NCBI GenBank assembly: GCA_949318235.1
Contig: OX439127.1
Location: forward strand, 6,441,034 to 6,505,033
Length of the DNA: 64,000 nucleotides
Source: Ecdyonurus torrentis
Lineage: Eukaryota; Arthropoda; Insecta; Ephemeroptera; Heptageniidae
Reading direction: 5' to 3'
The notes under the pieces were generated by a model that ran no database searches, was not told the DNA's origin, and saw only the letters and a list, made by a program, of their open reading frames with translations. The position numbers were made by a program, and so were the translations under genes. This document shows positions 38,400 through 48,017 of this stretch, piece after piece (position 1 is the stretch's first letter; every line of letters starts with the position of its first letter).

Positions 38400-39120
38400 T
38401 AATTTATATAAAGCACATTTATATCAAACCAGAAATATTTGTTTTACGTATTTATTATTAGTGCGCGTTTAACTTTTTACTCGAGCCTCGCTCGAGTTTA
38501 TCCTCGTGATCTCACCACAAATATTTAAAAATTTTCGCGGTATTTTCCAACGGTCAACATTCAACAACAAGAGAAGCAAGAGAAGCAGAAGAGAAGCGGG
38601 GCGGAGTGGCTGCAGAAATGAAATATTGTGAAGTTGTTCATGTTTTGTGCAATATTAAGAGTTCCTCTTTGGATCATCTTATGAATCACAGTTACGGGAA
38701 GTAATATTCATTTATTCGAATGTATTTTTAAAACGAGAATGTGTGTACTTTGTGTTTTTTTGCATTTTTCAGTTTGCTGGCTATGAGGCACGATGAGGCA
38801 GCATGCATAAAATGCATATGTTAACCAACCTCATGCATCAACTTTGCGATCACAGTAAACCGACCCACTTCAATAGATTTCGAGCTTCACATCGCTTCAC
38901 ATGAAACAGATTTGTGACTTCTCAAGCTGTATGTTATCATATGGTATGTAATTGTTGGCCAAAAATGTATATATAAATTTTATTAAGTAGTTCATACTCT
39001 ACCGGTATGTACATTATGTATCTATGTGTTTTGTGTGTGGTGTGTCCAATCAAACAAATACTATAAGTTCATTGGGCAAAAATATCCGGAGTTTCATAAT
39101 AAGTTAAGGACTGCCCGAGT
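38400..39120. other. Unassigned sequence with a small purine-rich patch
   Basis: No recognised gene. 38565-38610 is rich in AGAGAAGCA-type repeats followed by GGGGCGGAG, and CGAGCCTCGCTCGAG at 38482-38496 is a short palindrome. A 28-codon open frame at 38618-38704 lacks support. Confidence 0.4.
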
Positions 39121-39129
39121 GTCCGTGTA

Positions 39130-39577
39130 ATTAAGGTGCAGGATTCGCATATTCTTGATTTTACATAATTTTTTGCATTACACTTTGTAGGTATAACAAA
39201 CTTCAACAATGAAAATGTATAATTGAATTTTGTTATGCAAATATAGTTATGCTAAATCAAGAATATGTGAATACACCTTATAGCATTTTATACATAGGCG
39301 TACAATATTCTTTGACGTAGAATATCAACAAACGATATGACACAATAATCATAACCACGCATGATTATGTACGTGTTACATGTGTCATATCGTTTGATAA
39401 TTTGTTATTCTATGTAAAAGAATACTGTATGTATAATGTTAAGGTGTATTCAGTATTCACATATTCTTGATTTTGCATAACTATTTGCATAACAAAATTC
39501 CACAATACATTTTTACTGTCGAAGTTTGTTATACAAAGTGTTATGCTAAATCAAGAATATGCGAATAAACCTTAACA
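39130..39577. repeat. Composite palindrome: two inverted-repeat elements around a central hairpin
   Basis: 39133-39289 and 39441-39577 are each bounded by TTAAGGTGTATTC-like and GAATAAACCTTAA-like ends with inner CATATTCTTGATTT and AAATCAAGAATATG. Between them, AATATTCTTTGACGTAGAAT plus ACGATATGACAC is mirrored by GTGTCATATCGT plus TATGTAAAAGAATAC, around GCATGATTATG. The two outer units resemble two copies of one small element. Confidence 0.75.
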
Positions 39578-39944
39578 TTATACATTCAGTTTTCTTTGAT
39601 GTTGAATAACAACAAACAATAGTAATTAGATGGTTTTTTATAAAAAGGCCACAAGAGGAACAAGCGCACTAGCGTGGTCCTCTGACACTACAGTCGAGCG
39701 ATTTGCCAGAGTAGCTATACTAGTTATAAATAATATACAATATAATGTATCTAGATTACTTTAAATTATTTATACTCAAGTACATTTCCGGCAAATATGT
39801 ACACTTGATAATGGTAAATTGAATCATTATAGATTTGAGACGTCGCGATGACACATAATCATGCATGTATATACACATTTCCATAAACATATAATGGTTA
39901 CTGTACTTTTATTTAATTGTTGCTGTTTTGTATCAACACCATGT

Positions 39945-40004
39945 TATATTTGAATTTGACATATATTATATATTATGCTTATCGTAATATGTCAAATTCA
40001 AATA
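39945..40004. repeat. AT-rich hairpin
   Basis: TATATTTGAATTTGACATAT and its reverse complement flank a short AT-rich loop; the arms are about 20 bp. Confidence 0.75.
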
Positions 40005-40201
40005 TAATTATATATGTTGCTGATACAAGACAGTTACTTAACAGTATAATATTTTTCTCATGGCTTAGGTGTGTTATACTTAAATGTATGTTCAAAACAC
40101 AAGGGCCCATAACCATTAAATGTTCATGGAAATTAGTATTAAAGTCCCTATATACCAAGTATTCTCCGATTGATTGATTTCTATGTTGTTAAAAATCTTT
40201 C

Positions 40202-40202
40202 A

Positions 40203-40235
<33 letters not shown>
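40202..40235. repeat. Poly(A) tract
   Basis: A homopolymer of about 34 A with no recognisable retroelement end beside it. Confidence 0.9.
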
Positions 40236-40236
<1 letters not shown>

Positions 40237-40344
40237 ATTTAAATGGCAATCGTGACCTCTCAACAATGCAAACAAATATTCTAGAAATTATCCTATTGGG
40301 CTACTATTTTCCTAATAGGTAAAACAAGTGTGCTTTAATTAGTA

Positions 40345-40474
40345 CAGTCAACCAGGGTGACTTTGAACGCCCGGGGTGACTTTGAACACCCATTTATCTC
40401 TACTTTGGGCACTCGACATTTCAAAGGCTCCAAGACAGAGATAATTGGGTGTTCAAAGTCACCCGAGTTGACTG
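40345..40474. mobile_element. 130-bp MITE with TA target duplication
   Basis: Ends CAGTCAACCAGGGTGACTTT and, reversed, CAGTCAACTCGGGTGACTTT; TA flanks both sides (40343-40344, 40475-40476). The left arm holds the GGGTGACTTTGAAC motif twice. Almost the whole element is inverted repeat. TA duplication and CAGT ends suggest Tc1/mariner mobilisation. Confidence 0.85.
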
Positions 40475-40826
40475 TATTCAAATTCAAATCGAACTCTTTT
40501 GATTTGAAACACTCAAAAAATTATCATCGTTATTGTCAACAATGTTCTCTTAAGGTGTGGTTTTTACATTGATGCTAGTCCGACGATGTGAATGTACAGT
40601 ACCACATTTTACAAATTGTGTTTATAATGAACGATCTACGCTTTACAAATTCCAAGTTTATCCATCTAGTTCTCCAGTTAAAACGTGTAGAAAGTGCCAA
40701 ACATAGATCATTTATTTTGAGTAAAAATTGTAAAGTGTACTTCATTCACTTCGATGGATAAGCACCAACACTTTTTTTTTTTTTTTTTTTTTTTCTTAAT
40801 GCAACAACACATTTTTTGGTAATGTG

Positions 40827-41325
40827 TTATGCTTAATCAGAAGACTCACAAAATTAGGTTTAGTGATAAAATAAACAAACCCTCATCTCAACAATACCGA
40901 TAAAGTGCTAGCAGACGACTTTGTGTTCCTGTCTTAATTTAACATGCTTTCTTATGGGACAATGAAGCAGCTAAACTTGAGTTAGAATTATTGCTCAAAG
41001 CTTAAATTTTACTGTAACTTAATGAGCCTCAAAGCTTTTGTTTTACTGGATTTCACGTCAAATGGATGAAAATAATTATTTGTAACAAAATTGATTGAAA
41101 TCCAGGAAAATAAAGTTTTGAGGCTTATTAAGCCACAGTAAAAAATTTCAGGTTTGAGAAATAATTCTAACTCAAGTTATAGCTTCTTCATTGTCCCATA
41201 AGAAAGCATGTTAAATGTAGACAGGAACTCAAAGTCGTCTGCTAGCACTTTGTTAGTATTGTTGATCTATCAGTTTGTTTATTTTCTCACTAAACCTACT
41301 TTTGCAAGTCTTCTAAGTGAATACC
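40827..41325. mobile_element. Foldback element of about 500 bp
   Basis: The left arm has AGAAGACTCACAAAATTAGG, GCTAGCAGACGACTTTG and AACATGCTTTCTTATGGGAC; the right arm has all three reversed in the right order, ending near AAGTCTTCTAAGT. The axis is near 41075. No coding sequence. Confidence 0.85.
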
Positions 41326-41349
41326 CCTTATGTATAATACTGTATATAT

Positions 41350-41656
41350 ATAGAGTGTATGCATTCATGTAAAGTTGACGCCATGTTGGATCACTCGATC
41401 AATATCATAGGTGGCTTAGAAAAATAACATTTTCCCAGTTTAAAAACACTATGCAATATTTTTGAGAGCATTGATGTTGTTATTATGTTTAATTAGTATC
41501 TCAAGTATGTGAGAAAAATAATAATAACAAAAAAGCAGAAAATTACCCAAAGAAATTTGCCTAAAACAAAGTTTGTTCTATACTCAGCAATGTTGATCAC
41601 TACTTAAATATGGTCTCCAAGCGCATTAAATATGATGTCATTCTCATACACCCTAT
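41350..41656 (+). mobile_element. MITE family A, copy 7
   Basis: Starts TATAGAGTGTATGCATTCAT and ends TCTCATACACCCTATA, with the core GAGCATTGATGTTG and GTATGTGAGAAAAATAA. Both terminal repeats are intact, with TA flanks. Confidence 0.92.
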
Positions 41657-41662
41657 ATGTAT

Positions 41663-41663
<1 letters not shown>

Positions 41664-41725
<62 letters not shown>
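41664..41725. repeat. Poly(A) tract of about 62 bp
   Basis: Homopolymer between a MITE and the LINE fragment. It lies upstream of the LINE coding remnant, so it is not that LINE's own tail. Confidence 0.95.
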
Positions 41726-41727
<2 letters not shown>

Positions 41728-41759
41728 ACATTATTAAGGACAATTAACCATCGCGGTAA

Positions 41760-42035
41760 GGTACGATAAATTTGAAAGGGAGAGATAGAGGCAGGCCTAA
41801 AACATCATGGTCTGAGGTGGTTGGAAGATGTTTGAAAAATAAGAATGTACGCAGTATGAAATGCAAAAGGAAATGTATGAAACAATTAAGGTATTAGACT
41901 GGAGGAAGCAAGTGAAGTATGTCAGGATAGGAAGTTGTGGAGGTCTATCACTGGGTCAGGATAAAACATCTGTGTTGTTGGCTTACCCCGAAAGGGATTA
42001 GAGCGTCATGCTATGTATGTAAGTATGTATATAAC
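41760..42035 (+). pseudogene. 3' end of a LINE: reverse-transcriptase C-terminus plus 3' tail
   Basis: One frame reads RDRGRPKTSWSEVVGR and LKNKNVR; after a frameshift another frame gives EVCQDRKLWRSITGSG and a stop at 41962-41964. This fits the C-terminal pattern of many RTE/CR1-like LINE ORF2 proteins: RGRPKKTW, an E-V-V-type helix, a spacer, then A-x-DR-x-x-WR. The following 41969-42035 contains TTGGCTTACCCCGAAAGGGA, the CGTCATGATATG-like block and a (TATG)n end, the same tail that closes SINE family 2. The copy is 5'-truncated and frameshifted, hence inactive. Confidence 0.78.
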
Positions 42036-42046
42036 ATTATACATAG

Positions 42047-42620
42047 CTCGGCCATACCGAGCTGGTATGGCCGAGTGGTGAAGGCAGCTGACTCGCAACT
42101 CTGTCCTCCTCACCGAGTATAGGTTTGAGCACAGTAGATGATACAGTAGTCCATCTCCTATACTGAGAATGTCAGATTAATGCGCGCCATAATTCCGACT
42201 GGGTGAAGTGGGCTGAACTACATGCGTAACGTTACTTCAGTTACTTTTAGTTCAGCCCGCTTCACCCAGTCGGAATTATGGCGCATTTTTTTGATCTGAC
42301 ATTCCCAGTATAGGAGATGGACTACTGTATCATCTACTGTGAGGTTTGAGCCACTGCTGGGTGCGTACGTGAAGTGTGAGAGCACAACTTGTTGCACGAT
42401 GCATGTTTACATGCATTCCATGACGACGCACAGTATTCGGGAGGTGCATGATTGATTGCACCGACCAGCCTGCCTAGATGTTTCCACGGTTTCTCTAGGC
42501 TGTCATGGCGAATGCCAAGCTGTGTACCTAGGCCGTGGCCGGCCCGTGTGTGCTTTTCCATTAATTGGAGTCGATAAGACAACGTCTTGACTGGGATTGG
42601 TGTATAGCACGATAACACAA
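42047..42620 (+). mobile_element. SINE family 1, copy 2, with inverted head and nested MITE
   Basis: The tRNA-like head starts at 42063 (GGTATGGCCGAGTGGTGAAG) and is preceded at 42047-42058 by its own inverted start, CTCGGCCATACC, forming a 12-bp stem. The B-box region is duplicated as AGGTTTGAG around a 212-bp insertion (42130-42341). The body continues with GCTGGGTGCGTACGTGAAG through GTGTGTGCTTTTCCATTAAT to the GACTGGGATTGGTGTA end. Confidence 0.9.
42130..42341. mobile_element. 212-bp MITE with 9-bp target duplication, nested in SINE 1
   Basis: Perfect terminal repeats CACAGTAGATGATACAGTAG and reverse continue to about 35 bp, with further inverted blocks (GCGCCATAATTCCGACTGGG) inside. AGGTTTGAG occurs at 42121-42129 and 42342-42350. 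Duplications of 9 bp with long terminal repeats are typical of Mutator-like elements, although other superfamilies with 8-10 bp duplications are not excluded. Confidence 0.9.
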
Positions 42621-42910
42621 TATATGGCAAGTATATCCTCTGTATATATGTGCACGTTATTTTTTATGTTTATTTTTTATTTTGTACATTACAGTATACT
42701 GTAATACATGTGATAATGCAGCAGAAGTATTGCCGTGTAAGAAAGATAGCATCAGTAATTATGCAAAGCGACTTGTTTTAAAAAAACTATTTCATAGTAT
42801 AATTAAAAAAAACAAAACATATAATAATAAATTGTGTAATTATAATTACTTCTGGACAAGTCCCTTTTAATTTTTAATTAATTCTGTACTTTATAGATCT
42901 ATATATTATT

Positions 42911-43300
42911 GTGGTGTAGTGGTTAGCGTGCTCGTTTGACATGCTGGAGGTTCGGCGTTCGTTACCAAGCCGGGTTGGCCTTGTAGGCCAGCTTGTAAGA
43001 GCGATGGTTAGAACGGTGAAGTTTCAGTGTGTTTCACTGTGTACGTTTCCGCTGCAATGCGTGGGTTGGCCAGGCAGTTTGACCACCTCTTGTCCATAGT
43101 GGCAAGTGCTGCCGTCGTAAGATTTGGTGGTCCGAGCTGCACAGGGATGGTATTAGGAGCCCAGAGGAGTGTGGTATTAAGGGTAGAGCCTGTGGTCTGG
43201 TAAGCCACAGATCATTGTAAGCCCTCTTACTAAAAAGGATTCGTCCTGGCCTACCCCGAAAGGGATTATGGCGTCATGATATGTGTGTGTGTGTGTATAA
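42911..43300 (+). mobile_element. SINE family 2, full-length copy
   Basis: The tRNA-like head has an A box TGTAGTGGTTAGCGTGCTCG (Asp/Gly/Glu-tRNA-like) and B-box-like GTTCGTTACCAAGC. The body contains AACGGTGAAGTTTCAGTGTG, a GCAGTTTGACCACCTC block, GATTTGGTGGTCCGAGCTGC and CCCAGAGGAGTGTGGTATTA. The tail is CCTACCCCGAAAGGGATTAT then (GT)n. The tail is shared with the LINE fragment at 41760-42035. Confidence 0.92.
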
Positions 43301-43399
43301 AATGTATATTACAATGTTATGATGTTATGATTCAATAAAAAAAACATATATAAATATTTTTGGTCGTTAATTTAATAATTAATTTTTAGTGAATTTAGA

Positions 43400-43619
43400 A
43401 ATAAATATTCTATTAATTTTTTATATTATTGACTGCTATGTGCATGTTTTTTTATTGCATGCACATCGCCTGCAAAAAACTGTATGCGAGTTGACTGAAA
43501 TTTGATACATTTTCTGGCAGTTTGCATGCAAAAAAATTGTATGTAACGTGCCTGCATATTTGACTGCCTTTTTCCCTGTTTTTAGCAGGTAATTTACATG
43601 GAAACTTTTTTGTAGGGGA
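43400..43619. mobile_element. Second CCCCTACAAAAAAG-ended element (inverted)
   Basis: Right end AAACTTTTTTGTAGGGG at 43603-43619 matches the left end at 35867 in reverse. The interior has ATTGCATGCACATCGCCTGC, TTTGCATGCAAAA and GTGCCTGCATATTTGACTGC. The left boundary is not defined. Confidence 0.5.
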
Positions 43620-43634
43620 ACAACATAAATTATA

Positions 43635-43860
43635 AAATATGTTACGCAGAAAGACTAAATTACGACATTTATGCTTTATTTATGACATTATGGCATAAAT
43701 AATGTTAAAAACAGTTTAAATATTTATGAAGTAAAACATAACATATTTATGATATATAACATATTTATAGTTATTATAAAGTACAGAGAGATTTTGTTAT
43801 ATTGAACAATTTGTGCTGAACATGGGCTGGCTTAATCATTACCATTATAGTACAATATAC
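43635..43860. mobile_element. MITE family B, copy
   Basis: Family B is almost wholly composed of alternating inverted ATAAATTATGC / GCATAATTTAT motifs. Its ends are near ACACGGANAAAAATAAATAC, followed by ACGTAATAATTATGCTAGC and an internal AGCACAATTTGTTCAATA. This copy has ACGACATTTATGC on the left and GAACAATTTGTGCTGAAC on the right, with both ends degraded. Confidence 0.6.
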
Positions 43861-43862
43861 TT

Positions 43863-44160
43863 ATAGAGTATATGCGGATGACGTCATATTTAATGCGCTT
43901 GGAGGCCATACTAGAGTAGTGAATAACATTGCTCAGCATAGGACAAACTTCATTTAAGCTAATTTTCTTTGGAAAATTTAACTAATTTTTTGTTATTGTT
44001 ATTTTCCTCAAATATTTGAGATTCAACGTATTTACAGCATGCTCTCAAAAATATTGCATAGTGGTTTTAATCCAGCAAAATGATTTATTTTCCTATGCTA
44101 CCCATGTTATTGAGATATCCAACATGGCGTCGACTTTAACATGAATGCATACACCCTATA
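43863..44160 (-). mobile_element. MITE family A, copy 8
   Basis: Starts TATAGAGTATATGCGGATGA, includes GCGCTTGGAGGCCATACTAG and TTGCTCAGCATAGGACAAAC, and ends ATGAATGCATACACCCTATA. It directly abuts a family-B element. Confidence 0.92.
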
Positions 44161-44499
44161 CTTTTTTATTACCACTACGTATTTATTCTTGTCTTGTAAG
44201 CATTGATAAATTATAATAACTTCAACAAATAGTGCTGAAAATGAGCTATCGCTTAGCATATGTAGAGGATAGGTATACTAACATGTTTTACGCCAACAAT
44301 ATGGTAAAACTATATTTACATGGAACTATGAATGCACAAAAGTTTCACGTAAATTTATTGTATAATGCTATAATATATATGAACTGTGTATGCAAGACAA
44401 TAACTTTCAATTTCAAATCACGCAATCTGTATTTTTTATCGTTCAATCTCGTTGGCCATGTTTTAATTAAAGGCATATAGAACAGTTTTAGGGACAAAG

Positions 44500-44590
44500 A
44501 TATTTACGTAATAATTATGCTAGATAATTTTCAGCACAATTTGTTTAATGCAGCATAATTTATGCTAAACTGCAAAATAGCTTTGTAACA
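44500..44590. mobile_element. MITE family B, partial copy
   Basis: TACGTAATAATTATGCTAG then CAGCACAATTTGTTTAATG and AGCATAATTTATGC, ending near 44590. Only one half is present. Confidence 0.6.
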
Positions 44591-44742
44591 AGAACTTGTG
44601 GACTGTCCCGTGTATTTTTTAATAGTATATATAAAATATGACATCCAGAATGACATATTATACTCTTAATAATGATTTTCAATGATACATCACTAGGATT
44701 AAAAATAAAGTATTAGCTGAAATAAAGTTAGCTTGTAAAATA

Positions 44743-45001
44743 AAGCTGGTATGGCCGAGTGCGGTGAAGGCAGCTGACTTGCAAATCTGTACTCCTCACC
44801 GAGTTTAGGTTCGAGCCACTGCTGGGTGCGTACGTGACGTGTGAGAGCACAACAAGATGCATGATGAATGTTTACATGCATATGACGACAAACAGCATTC
44901 GGAAGGTGCATGACGTTTCCACGGTTTCTCTAGGCTGTCATGGCGAATGCCGGGCTGTGTACTTCGTAAGCCAACTGTCTTAACCACACTCGACCATACC
45001 A
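44743..45001 (+). mobile_element. SINE family 1, copy 3, closed by an inverted copy of its own head
   Basis: Head AGCTGGTATGGCCGAGTGCG then B box GGTTCGAGCC at 44808. The body is shortened and stops at GCCGGGCTGTGTACTTCG. It is followed at 44969-45000 by a reverse complement of the head (AGCCAACTGTCTTAACCACA then CTCGACCATACC), about 32 bp, so the copy is bracketed by inverted heads. Confidence 0.88.
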
Positions 45002-45009
45002 AACGTGAA

Positions 45010-45640
45010 CACACAATCAAATGTATAAGTTATTCCATGATTTGCTGTAAATGATTAAAAGCAATAGCAGTTATAGGTAAAGTAGAAAAGAGGGGGGGGG
45101 GAGGGCTTCTAAATCTTTTATTAAGAATCATTTACGCAACATAGAAACATTTTATTATTTGCTTTATAATCATTGTTTAAGTGGGAAAATTAGCAAAATA
45201 AAACTATACTTAACGAGTTTGTTAATTACTATATAGATTCACTAGATTGAAATGTGAGCACGTCAACCCTCTCTCACATTAACCTACTTGCAGCTGCAAC
45301 TTGACTTCTTTACAAACAAAAAACTATTTCACTTTTTATTTAAAATATTTTTATGTTGGCGTCTTCTGACTAAGACGTGACGTAGTCACGAAATTATGTC
45401 TACACTCAAATAGATAAATGAAATAACAAAAAAGTCAATGCAATTTACTAAGAATAATAAAAAAAAATGTTAGTTATATTTTATACTGTATTCTATTCAT
45501 CATTCAAGTTTTGATGACGTCAATAAAAATTACGTCAAAGTTTTACATGCCAAAAGAAAAAAAAAAGTGCATTTTGTTAACAATTTTTTTTTGGCGCCAT
45601 ATGTGAGCACTAAATAATAAAAGCTAGAAAGTGAAAATGA
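45010..45640. other. Unassigned AT-rich sequence
   Basis: No gene. Short TGACGTAGTCACG and GATGACGTCA palindromes near 45377 and 45513 resemble CRE-like sites but lack promoter context. Confidence 0.4.
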
Positions 45641-45875
45641 CTTTTTCTACCAGTTAAAAAACACTTAGAAATATTGTGAGAGCATTGATGCAACTCATAG
45701 GTTGAATTAGGTTTTTAGGTATTTGAGAAAAATAAGAATGAATAATAAAAACAAAAGTTAAGTTTAAAAAAAAAATAGCAAAAAAAAAAAAAAAAAAAAG
45801 TCCTTTGCCGAGTAATGTTATTCATTGCTTCAGTATGGCATCGAAGCGCATTAAGTATGGCGTTGTGAACCACAT
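45640..45875 (+). mobile_element. MITE family A, diverged partial copy 9
   Basis: AGCATTGATGCA and GTTGAATTAG near 45682-45708, GTATTTGAGAAAAATAA, then TAATGTTATTCATTGCTTCA and GAAGCGCATTAAGTATGGCG. Both ends are degraded. Confidence 0.6.
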
Positions 45876-46630
45876 ATCTCGTTACTATATTATAGCAACA
45901 TCAGCAGTAACAGCACAAGAGATATGAAATATGAATATTAGATAAAAATTTTGTAGTCTAAGCAATATCCTGTTATAATTTATAATATCACATGCATGTC
46001 ACTTTTATAATATCAGGCTTCACTGCATATAAAATACTGCAGTCCCGGTTATTATATTTGATACTTTTATTTATCTACAATATCAAGTTGTGAAATACTT
46101 AACTGACATTTCGAGATAAACTCTAATGTAGACACACACGTGTACATAAAAATGATTTCAGTTTTTATTTCAAGCAAACAACTATATTTATTTATTTTAT
46201 TTTGCATTATTTAATTTTTATGATGGTTTAATATCACAGAAAACATATATTTAACAAATTGTTCAGTTACATAGATGATTGTAACTCTTTAGTACAAACC
46301 AATAACTTTTTTGAAATAAGTTTAAAGAGTAACTCGTTAGTATAAACGTAATTTCTTTAGCGGTAAATAGTTAACTATTTAGATTCTAAAAAACTTAGTA
46401 GTATTTAACGTATTTATTATAAAAAGAAGTCTAAATAGAAACTCTATAGATAATTTTTTCCGTGAGATATTTAAAAAATTCCTAATACTCTAATTTATAT
46501 TTTTAATAAAACTGATATCCTATTGTTTATTTATTTAATTGCTATTTTTTGTGTTATTATAAATATAAAGTATAAAATTCGTCCATCCAAAAAAAAAATG
46601 TAGGACTGATTAGTATCCTGTGTATCCAAG

Positions 46631-46803
46631 ACGACGCATAGCATTCGGGAGGTGCATCAATGTAATTTCAGCCTGCCTAGGCGTTTCCACGGTTTTTATC
46701 TAAATAGCCATGGTGAATGTCGGGCTGTGCATATAGGTCTTGTTCAGCCCGTGTGTGCTGTTTCCATTGATTGGAAATCCTAACCTGTCAATAAGACAAT
46801 ATT
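46631..46803 (+). mobile_element. SINE family 1, 5'-truncated copy 4
   Basis: ACGACGCATAGCATTCGGGA, CAGCCTGCCTAGGCGTTTCC, ATGTCGGGCTGTGCATA, CCCGTGTGTGCTGTTTCCAT and CAATAAGACAAT match the body and 3' end. The tRNA-like head is absent. A run of about 19 G follows immediately. Confidence 0.85.
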
Positions 46804-46822
46804 GGGGGGGGGGGGGGGGGGC
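46804..46822. repeat. Poly(G) tract
   Basis: About 19 consecutive G at the end of the SINE copy, unusual in this AT-rich window. Possible G-quadruplex former, or a slippage or assembly artefact. Confidence 0.8.
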
Positions 46823-47179
46823 GGAAGCAGTCTTTGATATCAGACCAAAACATACATGACATACATGCAGAAGAGAAATGTGAAATGAAGTTGTAAACTG
46901 AGTTCATTTTATCTTTACAATTATATAATTACGACACAATTGTGACACAAATGAAAATGTTAATTCATTCTAATATAAATGTACATTCATAAAATATTAT
47001 AACACATTTTCCATCATAAAATGAATAAATTAAATAATTTGATTCTGGAAAAGTTTTGTATTTACGTAATGTGAAATAGCACACTCATTTTTGAGTTACT
47101 TTAGTTAACTTTTTGCAACTTTTGCCTCAATCGATATTATTTTATACTGGATAATGGATATTACATTATGGTATATCAA

Positions 47180-47397
47180 TGCTGTTAAACCACACTTCTA
47201 CTTTTAGAGTGTTTGTTTACTATCACGCATCTACGTTTATCAGGATAGAAACACACATCTATACATTTATCGCGACACCAGCTAGGTAAATGTAGAATCG
47301 TCTTTCTGTGGCTATCATGATAAACGTAGATGCGTGAAAGTAAACAAACCCGCTATAAGTAGAAGTTTAACTACAACAGCATCGATATTTCAGTAGA
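47180..47397. mobile_element. Palindromic MITE of about 215 bp
   Basis: Left ATGCTGTTAAACCACACTTC and right reversed ATGCTGTTGTAGTTAAACTTC form degenerate terminal repeats. Inner arms GTTTGTTTACTATCACGCAT and CTACGTTTATCAGGATAG are mirrored by CTATCATGATAAACGTAG and ATGCGTGAAAGTAAACAAAC. No coding sequence. Confidence 0.78.
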
Positions 47398-47474
47398 ATC
47401 AGAAGTCGTCAAGGAAAAAGTACTCAAAATGATGATCAGGAGTTAGTATGCATTGTATGCAACTCATTGTAACA

Positions 47475-47513
47475 ATATCAATCAATCAATCAATCAATCA
47501 ATCAACCAATCAA
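47475..47513. repeat. (AATC)n microsatellite
   Basis: About nine CAAT/AATC units with one CAAC variant. Confidence 0.92.
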
Positions 47514-47514
47514 T

Positions 47515-48017
47515 AAGCTGTCACTGCAAGTGAATAGAGCATGCGACTTGACTAAAAACTTAGTTTTAAAAATTGAACTCTCTTAATAATGTTAAGTACA
47601 ATAAAAATTAATTATTTTGTAAATTAAATAAATATTTTGTATGTACCGTGTAAATTATATTTTCAAAGTGTTCAATAAAAGTGGAGATTTTATGACAGCT
47701 ATAAAGTATATGCACATATAACAAATCGTCGTAGACACAACGGTCATAAATATTATACGAGTTGTCTGCTGCAACCAAGTTTTGTTATTGACATTTACTT
47801 ATAATTTAACTGCTTATTTATGGGAGGTAACAACAATTATATAATATGATACTAATTCATTCTCATTTCCATTTTAATTGTTACGTGTATTTTTTTTAAA
47901 CTAAAAATATAAAATATTCATTAATATTTTAAATATTTTATCAATGTTATTCTGAAATAAATAAGCCGTATGCAGTGATATGTAAATGAGCTTAATATAA
48001 ACTTGAATATTTTTCTT
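47515..48017. other. Unassigned AT-rich sequence
   Basis: No gene, terminal repeat or window-internal copy recognised. Confidence 0.4.

Larger units (their letters stand above)
36245..38400. mobile_element. Foldback element family F, copy 1 (arms about 0.8 kb)
   Basis: The left arm 36245-37071 is the reverse complement of 37071-37260 plus 37845-38400, with the axis near 37071. Both arms carry AATCCCGATTTTGAGTCCCG, ATCGACTATGGTTACAG and CCCATGCATTGAGGAG in opposite directions. The right arm is interrupted by a 582-bp element. A poly(T) tract at 36539-36581 appears as only a few A in the other arm. A second member of the family is at 56040-57515. No transposase is present. Confidence 0.88.

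Noticed and set aside
38618..38704. 28-codon open frame after a purine-rich patch
   Set aside because: Too short, no homologue recognised, no splice or Kozak evidence strong enough.
42063..42350. Functional tRNA gene
   Set aside because: A and B boxes are present but the acceptor and T stems do not pair, and the sequence continues into a dispersed SINE body; the same applies to 27016, 42911, 44743, 53696 and 63643.
45377..45530. CRE-like promoter at TGACGTAGTCACG and GATGACGTCA
   Set aside because: Short palindromes alone in AT-rich sequence; no GC island, initiator or downstream exon.
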